Of a stretch of DNA of 64,000 nt, positions 10,451 through 19,348 are shown in pieces. The DNA comes from Photobacterium atrarenae (GTDB lineage Bacteria > Pseudomonadota > Gammaproteobacteria > Enterobacterales > Vibrionaceae). Made by a program: the position numbers and the translations under genes. Every line of letters starts with the position of its first letter. Position 1 is the first letter of the stretch. The notes below the pieces were generated by a model that was not told where the DNA came from, did no database searches, and worked only from the letters and a program-made list of their open reading frames with translations. The stretch covers positions 2,728,902 to 2,792,901 of the forward strand of contig NZ_CP101508.1 of assembly GCF_024380015.1 (NCBI RefSeq), written 5' to 3'.

Positions 10451-10818
10451 GGGGCTGATTCAGGATTCGACAGGATCACGAAGGCTTGTGGAGCATGCCG
10501 AGGTGCGGTTGGCCTCGTAAAAAAGCCGCAAAAAAATAGTCGCAAACGACGAAAACTACGCACTAGCAGCTTAATAACCTGCTCAGAGCCTACCCTCCCT
10601 AGCCTCCGCTCGTAGGACGGGGAATCAGGGTAGTCAAACCCAAACGAGATCGCGTGGATGATTTGACCTGGGATCTGAAGCGTTAAACCTGATTCAGGTA
10701 TGTCTTTGTGTGGCGTGTCTTTCCGCAGCACACTGACGAGAACAAAGATAGACTAAGCATGTAGCGCCATTAGTTAGACTGGTTTTGGACGCGGGTTCAA
10801 CTCCCGCCAGCTCCACCA
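10451..10818 (+). ncRNA. ssrA: Transfer-messenger RNA (tmRNA)
   Basis: The 5' end GGGGCTGATTCAGGATTCGAC and the tRNA-like 3' end GGGTTCAACTCCCGCCAGCTCCACCA are canonical. The tag reading frame GCA AAC GAC GAA ... GCT TAA TAA (10542-10577) encodes ANDENYALAA. Length is about 368 nt. The 3' end is the insertion site of the integrase-bearing island that follows; the gene stays intact because the island supplies the same end sequence. Confidence 0.98.
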
Positions 10819-10833
10819 AACGTTTGGGAAAGG
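10805..10833 (+). other. attL-like site at the ssrA 3' end
   Basis: CGCCAGC-T-CCACCAAACGTTTGG followed by GAAAGG. It shares CCACCAAACGTTTGG with the site at 26407-26432 and CGCCAGC plus CCACCAAAC with the site at 22114-22129. The palindrome CCAAACGTTTGG sits at the crossover region. The integrase gene starts 175 bases downstream. Confidence 0.75.
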
Positions 10834-10856
10834 CCACCTTCGGGTGGCCTTTTTTG
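10829..10856 (+). terminator. Terminator behind ssrA
   Basis: Stem AAAGGCCACC / GGTGGCCTTT around TTCG, followed by a T-run, 11 bases after the CCA end of tmRNA. Confidence 0.85.
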
Positions 10857-10936
10857 TATCTACACCTATTATAATTCAAATAGTTAACTCCAGAGTTTGT
10901 CCTATTTTGTCTTATACTGCCCCATAGCTGCCCACG

Positions 10937-10995
10937 TTTTTAGTACCCAATGATTTACCCTATACTCAAAGTCAATATGATATTGGGTACTAAAA
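10937..10995. repeat. Inverted pair of putative integrase arm-type sites
   Basis: TTTTAGTACCCAA (10938-10950) and its inverse TTGGGTACTAAAA (10983-10995) flank the promoter region of the integrase. A third copy stands at 22029-22040 next to the other att site. Location and repetition suggest binding sites of the integrase or its excisionase. Confidence 0.6.
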
Positions 10996-11007
10996 TCAGG
11001 TAACAAT

Positions 11008-12231
11008 ATGGCTAGACGAGTAGCTCCGCTGACAGACAACAAAGTTAAGAACGCTAAACCTACCAACAAAGAACAAGTGATCTCAGATGGGCAAGGGCTT
11101 CAGCTCAGAATTTTGCCTAATGGAACAAAATCTTGGCGTTACGTGTTTAAAAACCCATTAACAGGTAAACGCTCAAGCATAACTCTCGGAACATACCCCT
11201 CACTAAAAATTGCAAATGCACGACAACAAGCAACTAGTCATCGCGAGCTAGTTTCACAAGGTATCGATCCAAAAGCCTACTTACATGAGGAAAAAATAAA
11301 GTACGAAGCACAAAACAAACATACACTCTTCAACGTATCCAAAGAGTGGTTCAACCTCAAAAAACATGATGTAACTGAAGACTACGCTCAAGATATTTGG
11401 CGTTCTCTAGAATTACATGTATTTCCAGCAATCGGTAACCAATCTATCACTACTATTACTGCCCAGCTTGTAATCAATACCTTAAAGATTGTCGAAGCAA
11501 AAGGATCGCTGGAAACGGTGAAACGGTTAGCACAACGGCTTAATGAAATCATGACATATGCCGCTAATTGTGGACTTATTGAGGTAAACCCCATTAGTGG
11601 CGTGAAAGCCGCTTTCAAAAAGCCTCAAAAAGAGCATATGAAAGCACTGGAACCGCATGAACTGCCAGAATTAATGATCACCCTAGCCAACGCTAGCATT
11701 AGATGCTCCACACGCTGTCTAATTGAGTTTCAGCTTCATACTATGACAAGGCCAAATGAAGCCGCTGGCGCCCAGTGGTCTGAATTCGATTTATCGAACA
11801 AGATTTGGACGATCCCCGCAGAACGCATGAAAAAACGTAAAGAACACCGAATTCCTATCACTTCGGAAGTTCTAGAGCTATTAAAACTAATGAAAAAAAT
11901 GAGAATCGATAGCGAATATGTTTTTCCATCAACAAAAAACCCAAAAAAGCCGATGCATAGCCAAACGGCTAACATGGCACTGAAGAGAATGGGTTTCGGC
12001 GGACGGTTGGTCTCTCATGGACTACGATCAATCGCTAGTTCTACGCTAAACGCTGAAGGACACGATTACTATCTGATTGAAGCAGCGCTTGCCCACCTAG
12101 TTGGAAATGAGTCACATCGAGCATATAACCGTACAGATTACCTTGAACGTCGAAGAGAGCTGATGTCTTGGTGGAGCAAGCATATTGTAAAAGCTTCTCA
12201 AGCCAAATCATCCTTAGCTGCTGTTGCATAG
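11008..12231 (+). CDS. int: P4-type tyrosine integrase
   Basis: Site-specific recombinase that integrates the island at ssrA. The 407-residue protein has the N-terminal arm-binding domain of P4/CP4-57-type integrases (DGQGLQLRILPNGTKSWRY), a SAM-like core-binding domain at about 107-190, and the catalytic domain with R248 (MTRPNE), H337-x-x-R340, H363 and the nucleophile Y373 (AYNRTDYLERR). AGGT lies upstream of the ATG. All catalytic residues are present, so it may be active. CP4-57, the best known relative, also uses ssrA. Confidence 0.95.
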   Translation: MARRVAPLTDNKVKNAKPTNKEQVISDGQGLQLRILPNGTKSWRYVFKNPLTGKRSSITLGTYPSLKIANARQQATSHRELVSQGIDPKAYLHEEKIKYEAQNKHTLFNVSKEWFNLKKHDVTEDYAQDIWRSLELHVFPAIGNQSITTITAQLVINTLKIVEAKGSLETVKRLAQRLNEIMTYAANCGLIEVNPISGVKAAFKKPQKEHMKALEPHELPELMITLANASIRCSTRCLIEFQLHTMTRPNEAAGAQWSEFDLSNKIWTIPAERMKKRKEHRIPITSEVLELLKLMKKMRIDSEYVFPSTKNPKKPMHSQTANMALKRMGFGGRLVSHGLRSIASSTLNAEGHDYYLIEAALAHLVGNESHRAYNRTDYLERRRELMSWWSKHIVKASQAKSSLAAVA

Positions 12232-12328
12232 AAGAATTAGACTTTCTCCGTAACCCCCGGTGTCAGGATAGATGTCCAGATCTTAAATCGCCCAAAAATC
12301 CAGCAATGGAGGGCTAACGAAGGATACT

Positions 12329-12829
12329 ATGCCAAGATATTCCGAAGAGAGAAAAGCCGCCATTTTAAAGAAGCTACTGCCACCGCATAACAAGACCATT
12401 CCGGAAGTCGCCGCGGAAGAACACATCAGCGAAGCAACGTTGTACAATTGGCGCAGTAAACTCCGTTCCGAAGGTAAACCTGTGCCAGGTAGTGAAAAAA
12501 ACTCTGAACAATGGTCGGCAGAAGCCAAGTTCGCCACCGTCATCGAAACCGCCAGTCTGTCAGAAACAGAACTTAGTCAATATTGCCGTGAAAAAGGCCT
12601 GTATCCCGAGCAAGTTAAAGCATGGAAACTCGCTTGTATCAGTGGCGCAGCTCAAGCTGAACAGTCCAAGAAAACTGAGCAGACTGAACGTAAAGCGGAT
12701 AAAAAGCGCATCCGCAAACTGGAAACAGAACTGCGCCGCAAAGACAAAGCACTTGCTGAAACGGCTGCGCTGCTGGTGCTGTCAAAAAAGCTCAACGTCT
12801 TGTACGGAGTCGAGGGCGAGGACGACTAA
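12329..12829 (+). CDS. IS3-type transposase OrfA (copy 1)
   Basis: 166-residue helix-turn-helix protein (PRYSEERKAAILKKLLPP, ISEATLYNWRSKLRSEGK) with a C-terminal leucine-rich coiled coil (KKRIRKLETELRRKDKALAE). AAGGA lies upstream of the ATG. Near its end, codons TCA AAA AAG form the slippery heptamer A AAA AAG (12784-12790), the classical site of -1 frameshifting that makes the OrfAB transposase in IS3 elements. The protein is longer than the usual OrfA of about 100 residues. Confidence 0.85.
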   Translation: MPRYSEERKAAILKKLLPPHNKTIPEVAAEEHISEATLYNWRSKLRSEGKPVPGSEKNSEQWSAEAKFATVIETASLSETELSQYCREKGLYPEQVKAWKLACISGAAQAEQSKKTEQTERKADKKRIRKLETELRRKDKALAETAALLVLSKKLNVLYGVEGEDD

Positions 12830-13896
12830 CCCCTCTCGATGAGCGCCAGACGTTACTGCAGCTATTCGATGAAGCTGTCGCTAATGGCGCGCCTCAGTAC
12901 AAGACAGCTGAACTTATACAAGTGCCTGAACGAACCTTGCGTCGCTGGCGTACGTCAAACGGTCATGTATTGGCTGATCTTCGCCCTCTGGCTATCCGAC
13001 CGGAGCCGAAGAATAAATTGTCAAAGCAAGAGCGCCAGCACATTCTGGACGTCTGCAATGACGCTGAATATGCCAGTTTACCACCCAGCCAAATCGTGCC
13101 GCGACTGGCTGATAAGGGAGACTATATTGCTAGTGAATCAACCATATATCGTGTACTGAAAGCCAATGATCAATTACACCACCGAGGACGGGCAAAACCA
13201 CACAAGCCCGCCACGGAGCCAGTCTCTCATGTAGCGACGAAGCCCAATGAGATCTGGACTTGGGATATTAGTTACCTGCCATCGAATGTCCGCGGCCTGT
13301 ACTGGTATCTCTATATGGTCATTGACATTTACAGTCGCAAGATCGTTGGCTGGGAAGTCCATGACCGTGAATGTGGTGCGCTAGCTTCTCAGTTGATTGA
13401 GCGCGCGACATTCAGTGAACGCTGCTTTGTAAAACCGCGTTATCTGCACTCAGACAACGGAGCGCCAATGAAGTCACTGACCTTGCGCGCAAAGTTAGAC
13501 GAAATGGGCATCAGTACATCGTTTAACCGTCCCGGCGTCAGCAATGACAACGCTTACTCAGAGTCATTGTTCCGTACCACTAAGTACCGCCCGGATTATC
13601 CAGCGCATGGTTTCAAGGATCTGGCAGCAACACGTGAATGGATGCTGAACTTTGTAAACTGGTACAACAACGAGCACCGCCACAGTGCGATTAAGTTCGT
13701 GACGCCCGCGGAGAGGCACCGCAACCTGGATGCCAAGGTGTTGGCGAAGCGACATACTGTTTATCAGTTGGCAAAAGCCAAACACCCTGAGCGTTGGGCT
13801 AAGGATACTCGAGACTGGTCACCGATCGGCGCGGTAACACTAAACCCTGAAAGGGCAGATAACAACCAACAAGGCGGTCAAAAAAGAGCCGCTTAA
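12790..13896 (+). CDS. IS3-type transposase OrfB, reached by -1 frameshift (copy 1)
   Basis: Retroviral-integrase-type (DDE) catalytic part. The first ATG in frame is at 12922, but the frame is open back to the slippery A AAA AAG at 12784-12790, where a -1 shift yields a fused product of about 522 residues. Catalytic residues are in IWTWDISYL (D), LHSDNGAPM (D) and NAYSESLFRTTKY (E), 35 residues after the second D as in the family. The end reads PIGAVTLNPERADNNQQGG. Confidence 0.85.
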   Translation, partial: AQRLVRSRGRGRLTPLDERQTLLQLFDEAVANGAPQYKTAELIQVPERTLRRWRTSNGHVLADLRPLAIRPEPKNKLSKQERQHILDVCNDAEYASLPPSQIVPRLADKGDYIASESTIYRVLKANDQLHHRGRAKPHKPATEPVSHVATKPNEIWTWDISYLPSNVRGLYWYLYMVIDIYSRKIVGWEVHDRECGALASQLIERATFSERCFVKPRYLHSDNGAPMKSLTLRAKLDEMGISTSFNRPGVSNDNAYSESLFRTTKYRPDYPAHGFKDLAATREWMLNFVNWYNNEHRHSAIKFVTPAERHRNLDAKVLAKRHTVYQLAKAKHPERWAKDTRDWSPIGAVTLNPERADNNQQGGQKRAA

Positions 13897-13931
13897 TTAG
13901 AGAATCTGGTCAACTACCTTGAAATCTACCG

Positions 13932-14220
13932 GTAACGATATACTAACTATTAGTTGGTATAATTTTGGATACAAACAGTACTAAGCCCTGTGGCGCATTC
14001 ACAAAGAATCTATTATTTTAGGTATACTCGCCGATCTGGAAATAAAAATCGACGAGTTGAATATTGAATTAGGACAGAATTTATTTCGGGGTTTCTGCTC
14101 TATACAAGTATAACCAACCGATGGTGATACTATTTTCAGTGCATCTAACTGGCCTTGGAAAAACTTCCCTATCCATAGACCCCTAGCGCAGATTAGTGGA
14201 AAGTCTATGGGTCATTCCAC
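13932..14220. other. Noncoding AT-rich spacer between IS copy 1 and ptuB
   Basis: No convincing gene. The only structure seen is an inverted repeat CCATAGAC (14173-14180) / GTCTATGG (14203-14210) about 10 bases behind the ptuB stop, possibly part of its terminator although no T-run follows. No reverse transcriptase or retron-like gene is present here. Confidence 0.6.
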
Positions 14221-14910
14221 TTATGAATCGAACCAGTTTTTTCCTTTTTCCTCTTCTAGCTTCTGCAAAATACTTAATGCTAAGTCGATCTTTCCTTTTT
14301 TAACTGCTTTTGTAGCAACGAGAGTCAGACGCATTTCGTATTTTTTTTTGTTCTCGGAATATGCTTCAAGAGTTTGTATGTCATCTAACATACAATCAGT
14401 TATTAAGTTTCTAGCACCTATAGAATTTGGTGCACCATGAGGAATACTATAAACCCATCCCTTATCAATTTTAATATTTAAATGATAGTTATCAAAATAC
14501 GGGTGAATCCATTTAAAACCTCCTATTCCATCTTTGATATTCTCAGTCTGTAATAATGTATCACCACCAAGATCTTTAGTACTTTTTATAAAGTTACAAG
14601 TCCTGCAAGATAAAACCAAATTAATTGGTGAAAATGTCCATTTTTTATATTTCTGCTTAGATTTATCAAGATAGTGCTCTATATCTTCAAATGCATTTCT
14701 TCTTTCATTCTTAATAATCCTTCTACAATAAATACACCTGTTATCCTGGGCTTTTCTTAGAGAAAATCTTATATCTTTCTTTAACTCTTTTAACTTAGCA
14801 TCTGTCCATTTTAATTTTTTACTGTGGTATTTTTTAATTATTTTTTTATGCTTGTTTTTTTTGAACACCCTACGGAGTGGGTTGCCTAAAGTCTCAGGTC
14901 CTAAATGCAT
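14221..14910 (-). CDS. ptuB: HNH endonuclease, PtuB-like (Septu defence)
   Basis: Putative nuclease effector of a Septu-like anti-phage pair. The 229-residue, lysine-rich protein has a zinc-ribbon HNH domain: Cys59-x2-Cys62 (CIYC), the active segment DIEHYLDKS (His79), an N/L-rich helix (SPINLVLSC) and Cys102-x2-Cys105 (CRTC). The ATG follows the ptuA stop codon TAA with no gap, so translation is coupled. The AT content is far above that of the core genes. A retron- or Rac-type HNH accessory would look similar; assignment rests on the ATPase partner. Confidence 0.75.
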   Translation of the reverse strand: MHLGPETLGNPLRRVFKKNKHKKIIKKYHSKKLKWTDAKLKELKKDIRFSLRKAQDNRCIYCRRIIKNERRNAFEDIEHYLDKSKQKYKKWTFSPINLVLSCRTCNFIKSTKDLGGDTLLQTENIKDGIGGFKWIHPYFDNYHLNIKIDKGWVYSIPHGAPNSIGARNLITDCMLDDIQTLEAYSENKKKYEMRLTLVATKAVKKGKIDLALSILQKLEEEKGKNWFDS

Positions 14911-15993
14911 TTAATTAGCCTCATGATTCATAATTGTCTCGTACGCGTCAAATAAAGGATCATCTTTATTCAGATTAACATTCATGGAGATTAATCTTTC
15001 TCTTTCTTCAATGAAACTTCCGGAGTCTGTAAGCAATGACTTTAAACACAGCTGTATCGCTTCTGTAAACTCACTAGACCTCGCAGAAATTAAGTTGAAA
15101 TGCTCTTTTAATATCGAGTCAGAATTATTTCCACTCAATGACTGATCTTCCCAATCACCATACTCTTCACTGAGATTTATTATCTTATTTCCATTATTAG
15201 GTATTGATGAAACAACTAAAGGTGAATGTGTTGCAATTATAAAACTTGAGGTATCTCGATATTGTTCAAATATCAAGCAGGCAATTTTTGTAATCTTCTC
15301 CTGCCAACTAGGATGCATAGAATTTTCTGGTTCATCAAATAGAATGAGTGAATGTTCATCTATAGAAAAGCATAGAGATAAAATTGTTAATAGAAAAACG
15401 CGTTCTCCAGAGCTAAGATCTGATATCTGAAAATCACCGCCATCTTTATAAAAATATATCTTGCTTAAATGTATGATCTCTTCATTTAATGGCTTTTTTA
15501 TCGAAAAAAGTTCCTGTATACTTGAATGAAAGTTATTTATATCTAACTCTCTTACACCTGTGTCAAATTCAATATTTTTTTCTTTATTGTTTCTAGCCCA
15601 TCTAAAGTCTAATTTTATTTTTGGTTCAAATCCAATTTCCTTCATTAGATTAGCTGCAATTTCTGCTTTGCTATTTCCATGTGGGTTATTTAGGAGTAAG
15701 CTTATAAAAACCCGAAAAGGAGCTATTTCAGAAAACATGTTATTTTTTGGTTTGTAACCAAAGTAATAATATCCATCCTTAATATTTTTAGTCAGGTCTT
15801 TATCTGGTTTTGGATATTTTTCGAATACAGTTCCTGACAAGCATATAAGCCTATTGTATTTTGAACTTCCATTTTTTATTCTAGCTTTCTCTTTACTTGA
15901 TATATTAGATAGAATTCTTGTTTTACCTGTTCCATTATTTCCGGTTAGGATTTGTAAACTTCCAGGCATTACTTCTAAATTTATATTTTCCAC
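14911..15993 (-). CDS. ptuA: ABC-type ATPase, PtuA-like (Septu defence)
   Basis: Putative sensor/regulator ATPase of the Septu-like pair. The 360-residue protein carries Walker A GNNGTGKT (18-25), ABC signature LSSGER (193-198), Walker B LILFDEPE (216-223) and the switch ATHSP (254-258), as in AAA15/21-type ATPases. The likely start is the GTG at 15993; an in-frame TAA stands four codons upstream and there is no ATG between, so the first beta strand usually seen in this family is missing or very short. Weak ribosome binding site AAGAAG. No retron reverse transcriptase is nearby. Confidence 0.75.
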   Translation of the reverse strand: MENINLEVMPGSLQILTGNNGTGKTRILSNISSKEKARIKNGSSKYNRLICLSGTVFEKYPKPDKDLTKNIKDGYYYFGYKPKNNMFSEIAPFRVFISLLLNNPHGNSKAEIAANLMKEIGFEPKIKLDFRWARNNKEKNIEFDTGVRELDINNFHSSIQELFSIKKPLNEEIIHLSKIYFYKDGGDFQISDLSSGERVFLLTILSLCFSIDEHSLILFDEPENSMHPSWQEKITKIACLIFEQYRDTSSFIIATHSPLVVSSIPNNGNKIINLSEEYGDWEDQSLSGNNSDSILKEHFNLISARSSEFTEAIQLCLKSLLTDSGSFIEERERLISMNVNLNKDDPLFDAYETIMNHEAN

Positions 15994-16282
15994 GTAATTT
16001 CTTCTTTAGTTTAATCTCTAACTTATCCTTATATTTTCGCAGAAAACTAATCATTTATCAAAGCTGTGACATAAGGAAATAGACCTTTCAACGTTGTGAA
16101 TTAGAGAAGTTGATCAAAAATCTTGAAATAACTCTCCGATCCTAGAAAGATTCTAACAACTGTAATAATCTATGAAATGCTAATTTAGAAAACTCACTGT
16201 CTCATTTCCCCCGGTGTCAGGATAGATGTCCAGATCTTAAATCGCCCAAAAATCCAGCAATGGAGGGCTAACGAAGGATACT

Positions 16283-16783
16283 ATGCCAAGATATTCCGAA
16301 GAGAGAAAAGCCGCCATTTTAAAGAAGCTACTGCCACCGCATAACAAGACCATTCCGGAAGTCGCCGCGGAAGAACACATCAGCGAAGCAACGTTGTACA
16401 ATTGGCGCAGTAAACTCCGTTCCGAAGGTAAACCTGTGCCAGGTAGTGAAAAAAACTCTGAACAATGGTCGGCAGAAGCCAAGTTCGCCACCGTCATCGA
16501 AACCGCCAGTCTGTCAGAAACAGAACTTAGTCAATATTGCCGTGAAAAAGGCCTGTATCCCGAGCAAGTTAAAGCATGGAAACTCGCTTGTATCAGTGGC
16601 GCAGCTCAAGCTGAACAGTCCAAGAAAACTGAGCAGACTGAACGTAAAGCGGATAAAAAGCGCATCCGCAAACTGGAAACAGAACTGCGCCGCAAAGACA
16701 AAGCACTTGCTGAAACGGCTGCGCTGCTGGTGCTGTCAAAAAAGCTCAACGTCTTGTACGGAGTCGAGGGCGAGGACGACTAA
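16283..16783 (+). CDS. IS3-type transposase OrfA (copy 2)
   Basis: Same 166-residue helix-turn-helix and coiled-coil protein as in copy 1, with the slippery A AAA AAG at 16738-16744. Confidence 0.85.
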   Translation: MPRYSEERKAAILKKLLPPHNKTIPEVAAEEHISEATLYNWRSKLRSEGKPVPGSEKNSEQWSAEAKFATVIETASLSETELSQYCREKGLYPEQVKAWKLACISGAAQAEQSKKTEQTERKADKKRIRKLETELRRKDKALAETAALLVLSKKLNVLYGVEGEDD

Positions 16784-17850
16784 CCCCTCTCGATGAGCGC
16801 CAGACGTTACTGCAGCTATTCGATGAAGCTGTCGCTAATGGCGCGCCTCAGTACAAGACAGCTGAACTTATACAAGTGCCTGAACGAACCTTGCGTCGCT
16901 GGCGTACGTCAAACGGTCATGTATTGGCTGATCTTCGCCCTCTGGCTATCCGACCGGAGCCGAAGAATAAATTGTCAAAGCAAGAGCGCCAGCACATTCT
17001 GGACGTCTGCAATGACGCTGAATATGCCAGTTTACCACCCAGCCAAATCGTGCCGCGACTGGCTGATAAGGGAGACTATATTGCTAGTGAATCAACCATA
17101 TATCGTGTACTGAAAGCCAATGATCAATTACACCACCGAGGACGGGCAAAACCACACAAGCCCGCCACGGAGCCAGTCTCTCATGTAGCGACGAAGCCCA
17201 ATGAGATCTGGACTTGGGATATTAGTTACCTGCCATCGAATGTCCGCGGCCTGTACTGGTATCTCTATATGGTCATTGACATTTACAGTCGCAAGATCGT
17301 TGGCTGGGAAGTCCATGACCGTGAATGTGGTGCGCTAGCTTCTCAGTTGATTGAGCGCGCGACATTCAGTGAACGCTGCTTTGTAAAACCGCGTTATCTG
17401 CACTCAGACAACGGAGCGCCAATGAAGTCACTGACCTTGCGCGCAAAGTTAGACGAAATGGGCATCAGTACATCGTTTAACCGTCCCGGCGTCAGCAATG
17501 ACAACGCTTACTCAGAGTCATTGTTCCGTACCACTAAGTACCGCCCGGATTATCCAGCGCATGGTTTCAAGGATCTGGCAGCAACACGTGAATGGATGCT
17601 GAACTTTGTAAACTGGTACAACAACGAGCACCGCCACAGTGCGATTAAGTTCGTGACGCCCGCGGAGAGGCACCGCAACCTGGATGCCAAGGTGTTGGCG
17701 AAGCGACATACTGTTTATCAGTTGGCAAAAGCCAAACACCCTGAGCGTTGGGCTAAGGATACTCGAGACTGGTCACCGATCGGCGCGGTAACACTAAACC
17801 CTGAAAGGGCAGATAACAACCAACAAGGCGGTCAAAAAAGAGCCGCTTAA
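16744..17850 (+). CDS. IS3-type transposase OrfB, reached by -1 frameshift (copy 2)
   Basis: Identical in translation to the copy 1 OrfB, with D, D and E catalytic residues intact. The first in-frame ATG is at 16876, but synthesis as an OrfAB fusion by frameshift at the A-run is expected. Confidence 0.85.
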   Translation, partial: AQRLVRSRGRGRLTPLDERQTLLQLFDEAVANGAPQYKTAELIQVPERTLRRWRTSNGHVLADLRPLAIRPEPKNKLSKQERQHILDVCNDAEYASLPPSQIVPRLADKGDYIASESTIYRVLKANDQLHHRGRAKPHKPATEPVSHVATKPNEIWTWDISYLPSNVRGLYWYLYMVIDIYSRKIVGWEVHDRECGALASQLIERATFSERCFVKPRYLHSDNGAPMKSLTLRAKLDEMGISTSFNRPGVSNDNAYSESLFRTTKYRPDYPAHGFKDLAATREWMLNFVNWYNNEHRHSAIKFVTPAERHRNLDAKVLAKRHTVYQLAKAKHPERWAKDTRDWSPIGAVTLNPERADNNQQGGQKRAA

Positions 17851-18152
17851 TTAGAGAATCTGGTCAACTACCTTGAAATCTACCGTTTCTGTCCAGTAGT
17901 AAGTACGATACCTGCGGTGGAAGAGTGTAAGATCTAGTCGTAACTTACCTAACGGATGTATAAGAGCGATTATGCTCTACTACACATAAGCTTGTAGTGG
18001 CAATGCTGGCACACCAGCCAGCAAAGCACCACAAAAATATCAAAACTTACTAAAGTCTCCATAATGACTAGTGTTGTAAGGGATAATCAACAAAAAAGCC
18101 TGTTTTACCACTCTACCCCCTTCATCTGTTAATATTTGAGATATAAATATAA

Positions 18153-19001
18153 TCATAATTCGGACTGCTTTATCCACGGCCTGACATTATATTCAAATAA
18201 TAAACTCCTTCTATTCTGTTGATCAAGCCAACACAACGATTCACAAAACAACAGGTTATTCAAGCGAAACTTACAAGTCCTTCTATCTCCCTTTCGACCT
18301 TTGTAGTAACGCACCTCTTGACATGAAAACTTATAGATGTAGCTTAATAAGCCAGAAAGAGATTTAATCCTCTTCACCATAAATGGCTTAGCCAGTACTC
18401 CAGGTGCAATATGATTGGGATGGAGTTTAGTAACTTTATCTCTGAGATTATTAATAGGTATTTTGTTTTCTTCTGACAACTGAGCAATTAAATGGTAATG
18501 AGGAAGCCAAACTTGAGGAGAACGATGAAAGTCCAACTCAATAGTTCCTAATACAGGGCCTTTTACTCCACTTCTCTTAAGCAGGTTACGAAATCTATCC
18601 TTATCTGATTGAATGTCATAATTTACAAAATCGTACGCTTGAACACTACAAGAGTATTGAACTATTGTAATAAAGCAATAGTTCATGTGTATCCCTTGAT
18701 TTTTTTCTGATTGAATTATCTCTACAATAGAATTTACCTTACTAATTTGATATAGACGGTTACACCTTTTACACGCATAACTTCTACACTTGATCTCATC
18801 TGCATTACACAGCTCTAATTTATCCGCGAGGTTATGAAGATCAGCATTACAATACCGACGATGAGGGTTCATATAGGTATCATCGGCAAGCCTTCTTAGC
18901 GCATCGACACGATACTCATTTTCCTCAAGAGCTTTATATTCGCTGATAAACCATTCACAATCTTCAAGACGAATCTCTTGAAGAGATTGATCGCTAATCA
19001 T
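18153..19001 (-). CDS. HUH-type rolling-circle replication initiator-like protein
   Basis: 282-residue protein that carries the three motifs of rolling-circle Rep endonucleases in order: CFITIVQY (about 109-116), the metal-binding HUH motif PHYHLI with His168 and His170, and YIYK with Tyr221 and Lys224, the expected nicking tyrosine and following lysine. A Cys cluster (Cys72, Cys77, Cys80) precedes them. The reading frame overlaps the alpA-like gene by ATGA, so both are made together. Role inferred: nicking and replication or mobilisation of the excised island. No close named family is recognised. Confidence 0.65.
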   Translation of the reverse strand: MISDQSLQEIRLEDCEWFISEYKALEENEYRVDALRRLADDTYMNPHRRYCNADLHNLADKLELCNADEIKCRSYACKRCNRLYQISKVNSIVEIIQSEKNQGIHMNYCFITIVQYSCSVQAYDFVNYDIQSDKDRFRNLLKRSGVKGPVLGTIELDFHRSPQVWLPHYHLIAQLSEENKIPINNLRDKVTKLHPNHIAPGVLAKPFMVKRIKSLSGLLSYIYKFSCQEVRYYKGRKGDRRTCKFRLNNLLFCESLCWLDQQNRRSLLFEYNVRPWIKQSEL

Positions 19002-19273
19002 CTTTTAAACACCTCATTCAGTTGCTTTGTGAGTTCTACTTCTTGGAAAACCACGCCAACTCTTGGCCTAGTATCAATCCACTCCTTGACTTCATCTCCC
19101 CGCCAAGCCTTTCTGAGGTTTGGCTTCACTCCTTTCTTCTGATCTTGCTCAGGTGACAGCTGAATCGGTAAGGGGAATGCCCCAGCCTTTACCCACCGAT
19201 CAATTGTTGAACGCGACACTCCGATAAGCTCTAACAACTCAGATAAATGAATGAGCCGATCTTCGATTTTCAT
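18998..19273 (-). CDS. AlpA-like helix-turn-helix regulator/excisionase
   Basis: 91-residue protein with a MerR-like helix-turn-helix of the AlpA type (LSELLELIGVSRSTIDRWVKAGAFPLP ... GDEVKEWI). Members switch on integrase and excision genes of P4-like islands; CP4-57 AlpA is the model. It is the first gene of a two-gene operon with the HUH protein. Its upstream region holds three copies of a 13-bp palindrome that are candidate operators. Divergent from the repeat protein gene. Confidence 0.8.
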   Translation of the reverse strand: MKIEDRLIHLSELLELIGVSRSTIDRWVKAGAFPLPIQLSPEQDQKKGVKPNLRKAWRGDEVKEWIDTRPRVGVVFQEVELTKQLNEVFKR

Positions 19274-19348
19274 GACTGTTCTCCGCTTTGATTGAAGTCA
19301 TAAGCAGATTTACAGTTTTAATTTCACCAAGCGTCAGCCATCAATATT

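Larger units (their letters stand above)
12255..13931 (+). mobile_element. IS3-type insertion sequence, copy 1
   Basis: A 1677-bp element with imperfect inverted ends (left CCCCGGTGTCAGGATAGATG, right ending TTGAAATCTACCG) encoding OrfA and OrfB. The 5-base GTAAC stands on both sides (12250-12254 and 13932-13936) as probable target duplication. It appears identical in every translated base to copy 2 at 16209-17885 and lies 23 bases behind the integrase gene. Confidence 0.88.
12255..17885 (+). mobile_element. Composite-transposon-like unit carrying the Septu pair
   Basis: Two same-orientation, apparently identical IS3-type copies bracket about 2.3 kb holding ptuB and ptuA. The outer flanks (GTAAC on the left, TTTCT on the right) do not match each other, so the unit as a whole shows no target duplication. 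Either the copies inserted independently or rearrangement has occurred. Confidence 0.5.
16209..17885 (+). mobile_element. IS3-type insertion sequence, copy 2
   Basis: 1677-bp element in the same orientation as copy 1, with the same ends. TTTC occurs on both sides (16205-16208 and 17886-17889) and may be a 4-base target duplication. The 215 bases between ptuA and this copy (15994-16208) hold no gene but must carry the ptuA promoter. Confidence 0.88.

Noticed and set aside
12250..17889. Proof of transposition of IS-ptuBA-IS as one unit
   Set aside because: The outermost flanks do not form a target duplication (GTAAC versus TTTCT); each IS instead has its own short candidate duplication.
18001..18040. 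Hairpin GCTGG/CCAGC as replication origin of the HUH protein
   Set aside because: The stem has only 5 bp and no recognisable nick motif; no basis to call an origin.
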